This document shows positions 43,653-51,087 of a DNA stretch of 64,000 nt, in pieces. The first letter of the stretch is position 1. Every line of letters starts with the position of its first letter. This DNA is from Alectryocaccobium sp964389285 (lineage in GTDB: Bacteria > Bacillota > Clostridia > Lachnospirales > Lachnospiraceae). The stretch covers positions 33,899 to 97,898 of the forward strand of contig CAYMCZ010000007.1 of the NCBI GenBank assembly GCA_964389285.1, in the 5' to 3' direction. The notes beneath the pieces are model-generated. The model was not told where the DNA came from. It did not search any database and worked only from the letters and a program-made list of their open reading frames with translations. The position numbers were made by a program, and so were the translations under genes.

Positions 43653-44120
43653 TTACCATTCTATGTATTCGCGTATCAGCGCCATTTCTTTTTTATTAAA
43701 AACCGTTTCGATATTATTTTCATCTTTCACCGTAAAAGTCGAAGAATCAAAAGCAGTCAGGGTTCCGCAAAATTCTTTTTTGCCGTCTATGGCTTTAAAA
43801 GTTTTGAATTCTATTGCTTTTCCGAGATTTCTTTTAAAATCCTTGTCTTTTTTTAAGGCGCGCCCGAGACCCGGCGAACTGACCTCAAGGATATAGGCGT
43901 CTTCTATAAAATCTTCCCTGTCCAATACGTCCGAAAAGTGTCTGCTCACCTGTTCGCAGTCATTAATGTTTATCCCGCCTTCCTTATCTATATAGGCCCG
44001 CAGATACCATTGGCCTCCTTCTTTGACGTATTCGACGTCAACAAGCTCAAAGCCCAGACTTTCCATGACGGGCATAATAAGCGCTTCGGATTTTTTTTCG
44101 TATTCCTCTTTTTTGCTCAT
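43653..44120 (-). CDS. rimP: Ribosome maturation factor RimP
   Basis: A 155-residue protein needed for 30S assembly. MPVMESLGFELVDVEYVKEGGQW (in parts, about 16-38), ININDCEQVSRHFSDVLD near 49-66, and LEVSSPGLGRALKKDKDF near 77-94 are the family signature; the C-terminal SH3-like domain ends at EYIEW. The open frame extends 49 codons upstream, but ATG 44120 has AAGGAAGAGG directly ahead and matches known starts. It has its own promoter (44224-44252) and a leader hairpin. Confidence 0.95.
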   Translation of the reverse strand: MSKKEEYEKKSEALIMPVMESLGFELVDVEYVKEGGQWYLRAYIDKEGGININDCEQVSRHFSDVLDREDFIEDAYILEVSSPGLGRALKKDKDFKRNLGKAIEFKTFKAIDGKKEFCGTLTAFDSSTFTVKDENNIETVFNKKEMALIREYIEW

Positions 44121-44174
44121 CCTCTTCCTTTCAAATGCGTAACCGCTCTTTTTACGGACTTTGGCAATAAACAA

Positions 44175-44194
44175 GAGTGGGCGTCTGCCCACTC
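44175..44194 (-). promoter_or_regulatory. Leader hairpin upstream of rimP
   Basis: Minus strand GAGTGGGC-AGAC-GCCCACTC followed by TTGTTTATT: a perfect 8-bp stem within the leader. A GAGTGGG/CCCACTC hairpin before rimP recurs, as I recall, across Clostridia. It may act as an attenuator or binding site of a ribosomal-assembly regulator. Confidence 0.6.
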
Positions 44195-44223
44195 CTGACT
44201 GTAAGTTACGTATTATGATTGAT

Positions 44224-44252
44224 ACTATACCACCCGCATTTAAAAAATGCAA
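44224..44252 (-). promoter_or_regulatory. Promoter of the rimP-nusA-infB operon
   Basis: Minus strand TTGCAT, 17-base spacer, TATAGT, starting 30 bases after the rplA stop. Confidence 0.65.
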
Positions 44253-44281
44253 GCAAAACAGCATCATCCCGCCCGGATAAG

Positions 44282-44974
44282 TTAAACAAGTTTCATGGGG
44301 TTTACTTTAATTCCGGGGCCCATGGTCGAAGCAAGGGAAACGGTTCTGAGATACTGTCCCTTAACCGCTGCCGGTCTTGCCTTGTTTACTGCCGAAATCA
44401 GCGCAAAGAAGTTGTCGCTGAGCTGTTCGTCCGTAAAAGAAGCTTTTCCTACGGGTACATGGATGATATTTGTCTTGTCGAGACGGTATTCCACTTTACC
44501 CGCTTTGATGTCGGCAATAGCCTTTGCCACATCCATGGTAACCGTGCCTGATTTGGGGTTCGGCATAAGGCCTTTCGGGCCGAGTACACGTCCGAGACGT
44601 CCCACAACTCCCATCATGTCCGGCGTAGCAACAACCACGTCAAAATCAAGCCATCCTTCTTTTTGGATTCTGGGAACAAGTTCTTCGGCTCCCACGAAAT
44701 CGGCGCCTGCCGCCGCAGCCTCATCCGCCTTTGCGCCTTTGGCAAAGACAAGAACACGAACCGTTTTTCCGGTACCGTGAGGAAGGACAACGGCTCCTCG
44801 AACCTGCTGGTCCGCATGACGTCCGTCACAGCCCGTACGGATATGCACTTCAATGGTTTCGTCAAATTTTGCGACAGCGGAAGCCTTTACAAGGCTGATC
44901 GCTTCGCCGGGATCATATAATTTTGTACGGTCAACTGCCTTGGCAGCCTCCATATATTTTTTTCCACGCTTCAT
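44282..44974 (-). CDS. rplA: 50S ribosomal protein L1
   Basis: A 230-residue L1 protein. MKRGKKYMEA start, then FDETIEVHIRTGCDGRHADQQVRGAVVLPHGTG (in parts, about 36-68), MGVVGRLGRVLGPKGLMPNPKSGTVT (in parts, about 120-145) and KVEYRLDKTNIIHVPVG near 159-175. ATG 44974 has GGAGG eight bases upstream. Normally L1 is followed by rplJ-rplL-rpoB; here it is followed by the rimP operon promoter, so the cluster has been split. Confidence 0.97.
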   Translation of the reverse strand: MKRGKKYMEAAKAVDRTKLYDPGEAISLVKASAVAKFDETIEVHIRTGCDGRHADQQVRGAVVLPHGTGKTVRVLVFAKGAKADEAAAAGADFVGAEELVPRIQKEGWLDFDVVVATPDMMGVVGRLGRVLGPKGLMPNPKSGTVTMDVAKAIADIKAGKVEYRLDKTNIIHVPVGKASFTDEQLSDNFFALISAVNKARPAAVKGQYLRTVSLASTMGPGIKVNPMKLV

Positions 44975-44991
44975 TTTAAAATCCTCCGTTA

Positions 44992-45417
44992 TCAATCCTC
45001 TACAACGATACCCATGCTTCTGGCGGTCCCCGCGATCATGCTCATGGCAGTATCTATGTTGGCCGCGTTAAGATCGGGCATCTTAATCTCTGCGATCTCT
45101 CTGATCTTGTCTTTGGAAATGGTAGCAACTTTTGTTCTGTTGGGAACGCCTGAACCCGATTTGATGTTGCAGGCTTTCTTGAGCAGAACCGCTGCCGGAG
45201 GAGTCTTTGTAATAAAGCTGAAACTTCTGTCCGCGTAGACAGTGATCACAACCGGGATAATAAGATCTCCCTGATCTGCCGTTCTCGCGTTAAACTCCTT
45301 GGTAAACTGTACGATGTTGACACCGTGCTGGCCCAGAGCAGGTCCTACAGGTGGAGCAGGTGTAGCCTTGCCCGCCGGTATCTGTAATTTGATATATCCT
45401 GTAACTTTTTTTGCCAT
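44992..45417 (-). CDS. rplK: 50S ribosomal protein L11
   Basis: A 141-residue L11. The N-terminal domain shows LQIPAGKATPAPPVGPALGQHGVNI (in parts, about 11-35) and the rRNA-binding C-terminal domain shows KIREIAEIKMPDLNA near 105-119 and the IAGTARSMGIVVE end. AGGAGGTGCC lies before ATG 45417. It follows nusG and precedes rplA, the standard order. Confidence 0.98.
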   Translation of the reverse strand: MAKKVTGYIKLQIPAGKATPAPPVGPALGQHGVNIVQFTKEFNARTADQGDLIIPVVITVYADRSFSFITKTPPAAVLLKKACNIKSGSGVPNRTKVATISKDKIREIAEIKMPDLNAANIDTAMSMIAGTARSMGIVVED

Positions 45418-45471
45418 ATTAAGGCACCTCCTATAGTGGTAATTTCGGGATTTTCCCTCCCACGGACCGGT

Positions 45472-45993
45472 TTAACCGATCTTTTTAACTTCCGCAAAAC
45501 TTATTTCGACCGGTGTTGAACGGCCGAAAAGTTCTACCTGAATCGTCACCGTCTGTTTCGCGGCATTTACATAAGAAATGATACCTTCGGTATCTTTCCA
45601 CGCGCCGCCAATAACGATAACCGAATCTCCTTCGTTGAGATCCGAAGCGATTTTCTGAGTATCTTCTTTTCCGAGGCATTTAAGCTCTGCTTCGCTTAAC
45701 GGAACCGGTTTTGAACCCGGCCCTACAAAGCCAGTGACTCCTCTTGTGTTTCGGACCACGTACCAGGTGTCGTCATTCATGACCATATGGATAAGAACAT
45801 AACCGGGAAACAGTTTTTTGGAGGTCTGTTTTTTAATCCCGCCTTTAACTTCGGTCACGTCCTCCATCGGAACCTTTACTTCCAGAATCTGTTCTTCCAG
45901 ATGTCTGTTTTCTATGATTTTTTCGATGTTGGCCTTTACTTTGTTTTCATAACCTGAATATGTATGAACCACATACCATTTTGCTTCTGACAT
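45472..45993 (-). CDS. nusG: Transcription termination/antitermination protein NusG
   Basis: A 173-residue NusG: WYVVHTYSGYENKVKANIE near 6-24, KLFPGYVLIHMVMNDDTWYVVRNTRGVTGFVG (in parts, about 61-92), and a KOW domain DSVIVIGGAWKDTEGIISYVN near 124-144. Length and both domains are normal. It binds RNA polymerase and affects pausing and coupling to translation. It follows secE by 14 bases. Confidence 0.97.
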   Translation of the reverse strand: MSEAKWYVVHTYSGYENKVKANIEKIIENRHLEEQILEVKVPMEDVTEVKGGIKKQTSKKLFPGYVLIHMVMNDDTWYVVRNTRGVTGFVGPGSKPVPLSEAELKCLGKEDTQKIASDLNEGDSVIVIGGAWKDTEGIISYVNAAKQTVTIQVELFGRSTPVEISFAEVKKIG

Positions 45994-46007
45994 TTAGACA
46001 CCCATCC

Positions 46008-46214
46008 TTAACTGATCAGCATGTTGAGCACTGCAAGCGCGCCCGTGTCCACGAGTGTGATAAGAGCGCAGATGATTGCCGTGATCACTACTACCGCAAT
46101 GGTCTGCTTTGTCAAAGTTTTTTTATCTGTCCAGATAATCTTTTTAAACTCAGCGCTGAGCTGCTTAAAAAAGCCCGCTTTTTCCGGCTTGTTCTGCATT
46201 GAATCGTTAGGCAT
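46008..46214 (-). CDS. secE: Preprotein translocase subunit SecE
   Basis: A 68-residue single-span SecE. An amphipathic helix (GFFKQLSAEFKKIIWTDKKT, about 13-32) precedes one membrane segment (IAVVVITAIICALITLVDTG, about 38-57), the minimal Gram-positive form. It stabilises SecY in the translocon. It lies between rpmG and nusG as in most bacteria. Confidence 0.95.
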   Translation of the reverse strand: MPNDSMQNKPEKAGFFKQLSAEFKKIIWTDKKTLTKQTIAVVVITAIICALITLVDTGALAVLNMLIS

Positions 46215-46229
46215 TTTATATCCCCCGCT

Positions 46230-46379
46230 TTACTTTGTTTCTTTATGTAAAGTATGTTTTCTGCAGAATTTGCAATACTTCTGAGTTTCCATCCTGTCGG
46301 GATGGTTTTTCTTTTCTTTAGTCATATTGTAATTGCGCTGTTTGCACTCCGTACATGCTAAAGTAATTTTTACCCGCAC
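46230..46379 (-). CDS. rpmG: 50S ribosomal protein L33
   Basis: A 49-residue protein too short for most scans: VRVKITLACTECKQRNYNM at the start, then MTKEKKNHPDRMETQKY and KFCRKHTLHKETK. The CxxC pairs (CTEC, CKFC) define the zinc-containing form. Start is GTG 46379 with GGAGGT eight bases upstream. It is the first gene of rpmG-secE-nusG-rplK-rplA. Confidence 0.95.
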   Translation of the reverse strand: MRVKITLACTECKQRNYNMTKEKKNHPDRMETQKYCKFCRKHTLHKETK

Positions 46380-46463
46380 CTTGCTCCACCTCCATGTGCT
46401 TTTTCAAAAATAAGCGAATTTTTTCCATAAGAAAAAGACCCACTTTTTTATGTGTCAGATGCA

Positions 46464-46492
46464 ACTATATCATGTCGTTTTAACCGTGTCAA
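46464..46492 (-). promoter_or_regulatory. Promoter of the rpmG-secE-nusG operon
   Basis: Minus strand TTGACA, 17-base spacer, TATAGT, between the aldolase stop and rpmG. Confidence 0.75.
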
Positions 46493-46500
46493 CAAAAAGC

Positions 46501-47142
46501 TTATCTGCCGTAGCTGTTTTTCATAAAATCCTGCATGGCGGAAATGTTTTCGTGAGAAATCCCGAAAGGTGTTTTTCCGCAAGCTTTTATAATGCAGAAA
46601 ATGCGGGCCGTCATCTCAAGCACTGTCGCGGTCTTAAAGGCTCCTTTTAAATCCGCACCGAGACAGATTGCCCCGTGCGACTGAAGCAGACAGCAGTTTG
46701 CTTTATCTCCGAGAGCCTGAGTGCAGTTTACCGCAAGCTCGTCGCTCCCGGGAAGGGCATATTTCGCTCTTTTGCAGACGTCTCCGAGTACCTGGGCAGC
46801 CTCGTCGGTTATGAGGGGAATATCCTCTCCCATGCAGGAGACGGCCGTGGAATATACCGGATGCGTATGAATTACCGCATTTACGTCCTGCCTTTTTCTG
46901 TAAACGGCCAGATGCAGCTCTTTTTCTATGGTAGGTTTTCTTTTGCCTTCTATGACGTTTCCTTCGATGTCACAGACAACTACGTCGTCCTCAGTAATCT
47001 CGGAATAGTCCATTGCGCTGGGCGTAAGATAAACCCTGCCTGTTTCGGGATCCCTCAGACTTATGTTTCCGTATGTTTCCACGGTAAGGTTTGAGCCCAG
47101 CATTTTAATACCGGCCTCAACGATGCTTTTTTTATAATTCAT
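46501..47142 (-). CDS. Class II aldolase (fuculose-phosphate type), candidate for methylthioribose/deoxyribose salvage
   Basis: A 213-residue class II aldolase/adducin-family enzyme. Zinc ligands are expected in VIHTHPVYST (about 89-98, two histidines) and LLQSHGAICLG near 152-162; GNISLRDPETGRVYLTPSAMDY near 25-46 (in parts) binds phosphate. ATG 47142 matches the family start. It is in one operon with mtnA, so it probably cleaves 5-(methylthio)ribulose 1-phosphate or 5-deoxyribulose 1-phosphate to dihydroxyacetone phosphate plus an aldehyde (the DHAP shunt). Dehydratase MtnB is a related family; the aldolase reading is preferred because no other methionine-salvage enzymes are nearby. Confidence 0.82.
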   Translation of the reverse strand: MNYKKSIVEAGIKMLGSNLTVETYGNISLRDPETGRVYLTPSAMDYSEITEDDVVVCDIEGNVIEGKRKPTIEKELHLAVYRKRQDVNAVIHTHPVYSTAVSCMGEDIPLITDEAAQVLGDVCKRAKYALPGSDELAVNCTQALGDKANCCLLQSHGAICLGADLKGAFKTATVLEMTARIFCIIKACGKTPFGISHENISAMQDFMKNSYGR

Positions 47143-47171
47143 AAGTTTCTTCCATAAATAAAGCCGCGTAA

Positions 47172-47858
47172 TTACGCGCACACATTTCTGAGTCTCTCGT
47201 TTAATTCCTTTAGTTCATTTAAACCCTTTTCCGTCATGGTCTCGGGATTTGAATCTTTGATATAAGCCTTAAGCTCGGCAGCAGCCTCCGAAATAACGCC
47301 TCCCCACTCTTTTGAAATATGCTTCCTGCCTTTGTGAACCATGATTTTTGCCCGTAACAGCAGCTCGTTCGCATGCTGAAGCTCTCTGTATTTATTTAAC
47401 AGCGCTTCGTCTTTCGCGGCATTGTCAACCGCTTTTTGAAATGCCTTTACTCTTTCGGGTCCTTTCGGAATCCAGCCTGCGTCCAGGGCGAATTCATCTT
47501 CGGCAAGACTTCCCTCATCAATGGCATGCAGGATTATGACCCCGTCACTTCTGATCTCGATTTTAAGAGTAATCTGCGGCATACCGCCGGCAAGCTCCGC
47601 GATTTTTTTAAGTCTCATCGAAAACAGCAAAGTATTCTGGACGGCAAAAGGCCGCTCTCCGGCATATACTTTTATTTCGATATTACGGCATTTTTGTATG
47701 TCGGCGGAAAAGATCATGGTCTTAAAAACCGGCAGCCTTGTCCCCGCATCAGCCACTCTTACCATAATGCCCGCGGCATCTTCGACAGACACCGACATGG
47801 GCAGCACGCCGGCCTCAAGCGTATTTTCCGCGGCGAAACGTAAAATTGCTTCTTTCAT
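47172..47858 (-). CDS. Stand-alone Hsp70 (DnaK) substrate-binding-domain protein
   Basis: A 228-residue protein without an ATPase domain that aligns by eye with the C-terminal half of DnaK. LPMSVSVEDAAGIMVRVADAG (in parts, 19-39) mirrors PLSLGIETxGGVMTxLI; TRLPVFKTMIFS (40-51) mirrors TTIPTKKSQVFS; YAGERPFAVQN (65-75) mirrors LQGERxxAxDN; GGMPQITLKIEIRSDGVI (91-108) mirrors RGxPQIEVTFDIDADGIL. A helical stretch at about 135-175 resembles the lid. The start overlaps the mtnA stop by four bases and the aldolase follows 29 bases after its stop, so it is translated with a salvage pathway. I infer a holdase or specific assembly factor; no function is established. Confidence 0.75.
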   Translation of the reverse strand: MKEAILRFAAENTLEAGVLPMSVSVEDAAGIMVRVADAGTRLPVFKTMIFSADIQKCRNIEIKVYAGERPFAVQNTLLFSMRLKKIAELAGGMPQITLKIEIRSDGVIILHAIDEGSLAEDEFALDAGWIPKGPERVKAFQKAVDNAAKDEALLNKYRELQHANELLLRAKIMVHKGRKHISKEWGGVISEAAAELKAYIKDSNPETMTEKGLNELKELNERLRNVCA

Positions 47859-48940
47859 TTTGCATTTTTCCTCGCAAATATTTCCTCAAAAGCCTCTTTA
47901 TAAGGCGGTCTCGCAATACCGTACTCCGTAATAACGGCCGTTATAAGGTCCGCGTCGGTCACGTCGAATGCGGGATTGAATACTTTTATCTTATCCGGAG
48001 CCATACGCTCTTTGTACCACATTTCGGTAACCTCCTCCGGTTTACGCTGCTCTATCCTGATCTGATCTCCCGAAGGCGTTTCCATATCTATGGTGGAAGT
48101 CGGTGCGCAGACATAAAACGGCACGCCGTATCTTTTTGCCGCAAGCGCCACCATGGAAGTGCCTATTTTGTTGGCGGCATCTCCATTTGCCGCCACACGG
48201 TCGCAGCCCACGAAAACAGCCTGTATCCATCCGTTTCTCATGGCGGTCGCCGACATATTGTCACACTGAAGAGTAACGTCCATCCCTGCCTCGGCCAGTT
48301 CAAAGGCCGTAAGGCGCGCGCCCTGTAAAAGCGGTCTGGTTTCATCGGCAAAGATTTTGAATTTATATCCTTTTTCCTGCCCTACATACATTGGCGCCGT
48401 AGCCGTGCCGTATTTTACCGCCGCAAGCCTGCCCGCGTTGCAGTGTGTCAGAAGCCCGTCGCCGTCTTTTATAAGGGTAAGTCCGTACTCTCCTATGGCG
48501 CGGCATACGGCTATATCCTCTTCTCTTATTTTTACGGCCTCGTCATGAAGTGCCTTTACTATAGCTTCCGCCGGTTCTCCGGCATGCGACAGAACCACCG
48601 CTTCCTGACGTTTAAGCGCCCACGAAAGATTCACTGCGGTAGGCCTCGATGAATCCAGATAATCCTTTGCCTTTCTGAACTGAGCCAGAAAATCCTCATA
48701 GCTTTCGGCCCTGATATCTTTAGCCGCAAGGTAGATGCCTATGGCGGCGGCGACTCCTATAGCCGGAGCTCCTCTTACTTTCAGATGATATATGGCCTCC
48801 CATATATCTTTCTGATCGGTAAGATAAAGCATTTCCGTCCTGCCCGGAAGCTTGGTCTGATCGATTATGGCAAGAGCCTGACGTTCTTCATCCAGATCAA
48901 CGGTATCGAAATCCGCAAAGCTTAATTTTTTTTCTGACAT
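47855..48940 (-). CDS. mtnA: S-methyl-5-thioribose-1-phosphate isomerase
   Basis: A 361-residue MtnA that isomerises 5-methylthioribose 1-phosphate (or 5-deoxyribose 1-phosphate) to the ribulose form. Motifs: KVRGAPAIGVAAAIG near 53-67, RPTAVNLSWAL near 92-102, LLTHCNAGRLAAVKYGTA near 155-172 with the catalytic cysteine, FADETRPLLQGARLTAFEL near 187-205, the catalytic aspartate in VGCDRVAANGDAANKIGT near 242-259. ATG 48940 has GGAG upstream and the family start; upstream codons overlap the RNase P RNA. It heads the operon with the Hsp70-SBD protein and the aldolase. Confidence 0.93.
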   Translation of the reverse strand: MSEKKLSFADFDTVDLDEERQALAIIDQTKLPGRTEMLYLTDQKDIWEAIYHLKVRGAPAIGVAAAIGIYLAAKDIRAESYEDFLAQFRKAKDYLDSSRPTAVNLSWALKRQEAVVLSHAGEPAEAIVKALHDEAVKIREEDIAVCRAIGEYGLTLIKDGDGLLTHCNAGRLAAVKYGTATAPMYVGQEKGYKFKIFADETRPLLQGARLTAFELAEAGMDVTLQCDNMSATAMRNGWIQAVFVGCDRVAANGDAANKIGTSMVALAAKRYGVPFYVCAPTSTIDMETPSGDQIRIEQRKPEEVTEMWYKERMAPDKIKVFNPAFDVTDADLITAVITEYGIARPPYKEAFEEIFARKNAK

Positions 48941-49016
48941 TATTATTCTCCAAACTTTTAAAGCTTTTCTCAGGCGCAAAAAGCGCCAAAAACGCATAAG
49001 CATTATAAATGACAAT

Positions 49017-49360
49017 GAGCAAGGCGATAAGCCGGGTTATGTCGTGTGCGGCCATCTATCTGGGACTGCGGTTACCCGCAGCCTCAAGCGATCTACCCGA
49101 AAACGCGACGGGCCGCCGCATGGTTTTCTGTCTGATCTTGCTTCGGATGGGGTTTACATTGACCCGCCCGCGTTACCGCAGGCGGCGGTAGTCTCTTACA
49201 CTGCCATTTCACCCTTACCTGCCAATGGCAGGCGGTCTCGTCTCTGCTGCACTTTCCCTGAAGTCACCTTCGCCGGACGTTATCCGGCATCCTGCCCTGT
49301 GAAGCCCGGACTTTCCTCACTCCGGGAAAAACTCCCGAAGCGCGGCCACATACCTTGCTC
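49017..49360 (-). ncRNA. rnpB: RNase P RNA, class A
   Basis: About 344 bases on the minus strand. The ends pair (GAGCAAGG ... CCTTGCTC), and universal core sequences are present: GAGGAAAGTCCGGGCT near the 5' end, CAGGGCAGGATGCC-type P3-P4 neighbourhood, GGGTAAGGGTGAAATGG and AGAGACTACCG in the middle, and GGCTTATCGCC at the 3' end. A GGCGC-TTTTT-GCGCC hairpin lies 30 bases downstream. Confidence 0.95.
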
Positions 49361-49383
49361 ATATGGTCTCGTGTTGAAGTAAT

Positions 49384-49413
49384 ATGATATCACGAGTGAT
49401 TCTTATGTGTCAA
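49384..49413 (-). promoter_or_regulatory. Promoter of rnpB
   Basis: Minus strand TTGACA, 18-base spacer, TATCAT, about 25 bases before the RNase P RNA 5' end. The spacer contains the dyad ATCACTCGTGAT. Confidence 0.7.
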
Positions 49414-49540
49414 ACCAATTGTTGCGTCCGCTTGCCAGCCCCCTGCAGCTCTTTTGAGCATCCGGGGGCAAGGGACAGAGCTCCTTGTATTTACAGGCTT
49501 CCTAAAAGGAAGCAAAGCGTCCTCGCCGCGCACACAGGCC

Positions 49541-49649
49541 GTCATCCCGGGCACACAGGCTGTTATCCCGAACGCAGGTGAGGGATCTCTTCAGACTGGC
49601 TAACCCACTAAGGATCCTTCGACTCCGCTAACGCTACGCTCAGGATGAC
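49541..49649. repeat. Two diverged short dispersed repeat units, opposite orientation
   Basis: 49541-49588 begins GTCATCCCGGGC and ends GAGGGATCT; 49612-49649 reads, on the minus strand, GTCATCCTGAGCG ... GTCGAAGGATCC. They face each other and could form a large stem after maf. Confidence 0.65.
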
Positions 49650-49663
49650 GGGGCGACGAGCCG

Positions 49664-50266
49664 CTATGCTTTCCTTCTCTTTAATCTTTCATACACCGCC
49701 GCCGCGGGCAGCCCGACCACATTGAAATAATCTCCCTCTATCCTGTAAACATGCTTGCCGAAAGCACCCTGAATTCCGTAGCCGCCCGCCTTGTCAAAAG
49801 GCTCGCCGGTGCCGATATAATCTTCTATTTCCTCATTTGTAAGCTTTGAAACATATACGTCTGTTTTTTCCGAAAATGTCTCTGTTCGCGTTTCGCCGTC
49901 CGAACCTCCCACGAGCGCGAGCGTCACACCGGTATATACCTGGTGAACCCTGCCCGAAAGCGACCTCAGCATCTTTACTGCCGCGGCCTCATCCGCCGGT
50001 TTGCCCAATATTTCTCCGTCAAGAGAAACTACCGTGTCTGCGCCCAGCACAAAGAATTCTTTTTCTTTGCCGATAATCCCACGGGCTGCTTTTGCCGCCA
50101 CGTCCATGCATTTTCTTTTTGAAAGTTCTTCCACTATTCTTTCGGGCCGGGTTTCATTTATCTCTTCATCCGCGCCGCTTTTTATTACCACGGGTTCGTA
50201 TCCCATATTTGACAGTATTTCTTTTCTGCGCGGCGAGGCCGAGGCCAATATAATTCTTTCTTTCAT
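49664..50266 (-). CDS. maf: Maf-family nucleotide pyrophosphatase
   Basis: A 200-residue Maf protein hydrolysing non-canonical or damaged nucleoside triphosphates. LASASPRRKEILSNMGY near 7-23 is the signature entry; LGADTVVSLDGEILGKPADE near 75-94 and LSGRVHQVYTGV near 102-113 follow; GEPFDKAGGYGIQG near 153-166 is the last conserved block. ATG 50266 is the family start. It reads toward rnpB across a repeat-rich gap, divergent from trmK. Confidence 0.94.
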   Translation of the reverse strand: MKERIILASASPRRKEILSNMGYEPVVIKSGADEEINETRPERIVEELSKRKCMDVAAKAARGIIGKEKEFFVLGADTVVSLDGEILGKPADEAAAVKMLRSLSGRVHQVYTGVTLALVGGSDGETRTETFSEKTDVYVSKLTNEEIEDYIGTGEPFDKAGGYGIQGAFGKHVYRIEGDYFNVVGLPAAAVYERLKRRKA

Positions 50267-50276
50267 TTTCGTTTCC

Positions 50277-50305
50277 TTTACATTGTCAAATCTTTCTGAT
50301 ATATA
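50277..50305 (+). promoter_or_regulatory. Promoter of trmK
   Basis: TTTACA, 17-base spacer, TATATA. Initiation near 50312 supports ATG 50338 as the trmK start. Confidence 0.55.
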
Positions 50306-50337
50306 TTATGAAAACAATAACCGGAGCGGCTAAAATC

Positions 50338-51087
50338 ATGAACGGATCCAATAATAAAGATATTCCCGGCGGCTCAAAGAAAACCCTGCCGCCGCTTTCG
50401 CCCAGATTGAAGCTTATCGCAAATATGGTCTCTTCCGGAAGCCGCCTTGCCGATATCGGCTGCGACCACGGATATCTTGCCATTTATCTTGCAAAAACGA
50501 ACATCTGCCAAAGCTGCATAGCCGCGGACATCAATAAAATGCCGCTTGCCGCCGCCGCCGAAAACATTCGTCTCTACGGCTGCGAGGATAAGGTTTCGAC
50601 CCGTCTGTCCGACGGGCTTAAAGCATTCAGACCGGATGAAGCCGATACCGTTGTCATAAGCGGCATGGGCGGCAGACTCATTTGCCGCATCCTTACAGAC
50701 GGCGCGCATGCGCTGCCCGGCATAAAAGAGCTGATCTTAGAACCGCAGTCCGATGCCGCTGCCGTGCGAAAATATCTCTGCGAAAACAATTATAATATCA
50801 CCGACGAGGCATTTACAAGCGAATCCGGAAAATATTATCCCATAATAAAAGCCGTACCCGGAAAATCCCCGGTACGGCTCTCTGAAGCTGAATACGAGTT
50901 CGGGCCGGTATTGCTAAAACGCAAAGACCCGCTTCTGTATGAATATCTGCTGAACCAAAAAGAGGTTCTAAGCTCAGTCTATGCCTCTTTGCCGCATGAT
51001 GCCGCTTCCGCGTACAGCCTTCAGCAGAAGCTTGATGTGATTGAGGCTGGGCTTGGGGGTTACACATTCGCAGCGACTATATCTTGA
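50338..51087 (+). CDS. trmK: tRNA (adenine-22-N1)-methyltransferase
   Basis: A 249-residue Rossmann methyltransferase of the TrmK (YqfN) family. LSPRLKLIANMVSSGSRLADIGCDHGYLAIYLAK (in parts, about 20-53) carries the SAM-binding DIGCDHGYL; VISGMGGRLICRIL near 104-117 is a second hallmark, LILEPQSDAAAVRKYL near 129-144 contains the expected PQ motif. The C-terminal helices end at about residue 245. GGAG precedes ATG 50338. Its stop overlaps by 11 bases the end of the converging DUF4143 gene, which suggests that gene arrived close to the trmK end. In other Clostridia rpoD usually lies just upstream of trmK. Confidence 0.9.
   Translation: MNGSNNKDIPGGSKKTLPPLSPRLKLIANMVSSGSRLADIGCDHGYLAIYLAKTNICQSCIAADINKMPLAAAAENIRLYGCEDKVSTRLSDGLKAFRPDEADTVVISGMGGRLICRILTDGAHALPGIKELILEPQSDAAAVRKYLCENNYNITDEAFTSESGKYYPIIKAVPGKSPVRLSEAEYEFGPVLLKRKDPLLYEYLLNQKEVLSSVYASLPHDAASAYSLQQKLDVIEAGLGGYTFAATIS

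Larger units (their letters stand above)
49361..49663. other. Intergenic region between rnpB and maf
   Basis: No gene seen. It holds the rnpB promoter (49384-49413) and two diverged short-repeat units at 49541-49588 and 49612-49649. Confidence 0.6.

Noticed and set aside
44295..44780. Plus-strand frame of 161 codons over rplA
   Set aside because: Antisense shadow of ribosomal protein L1.
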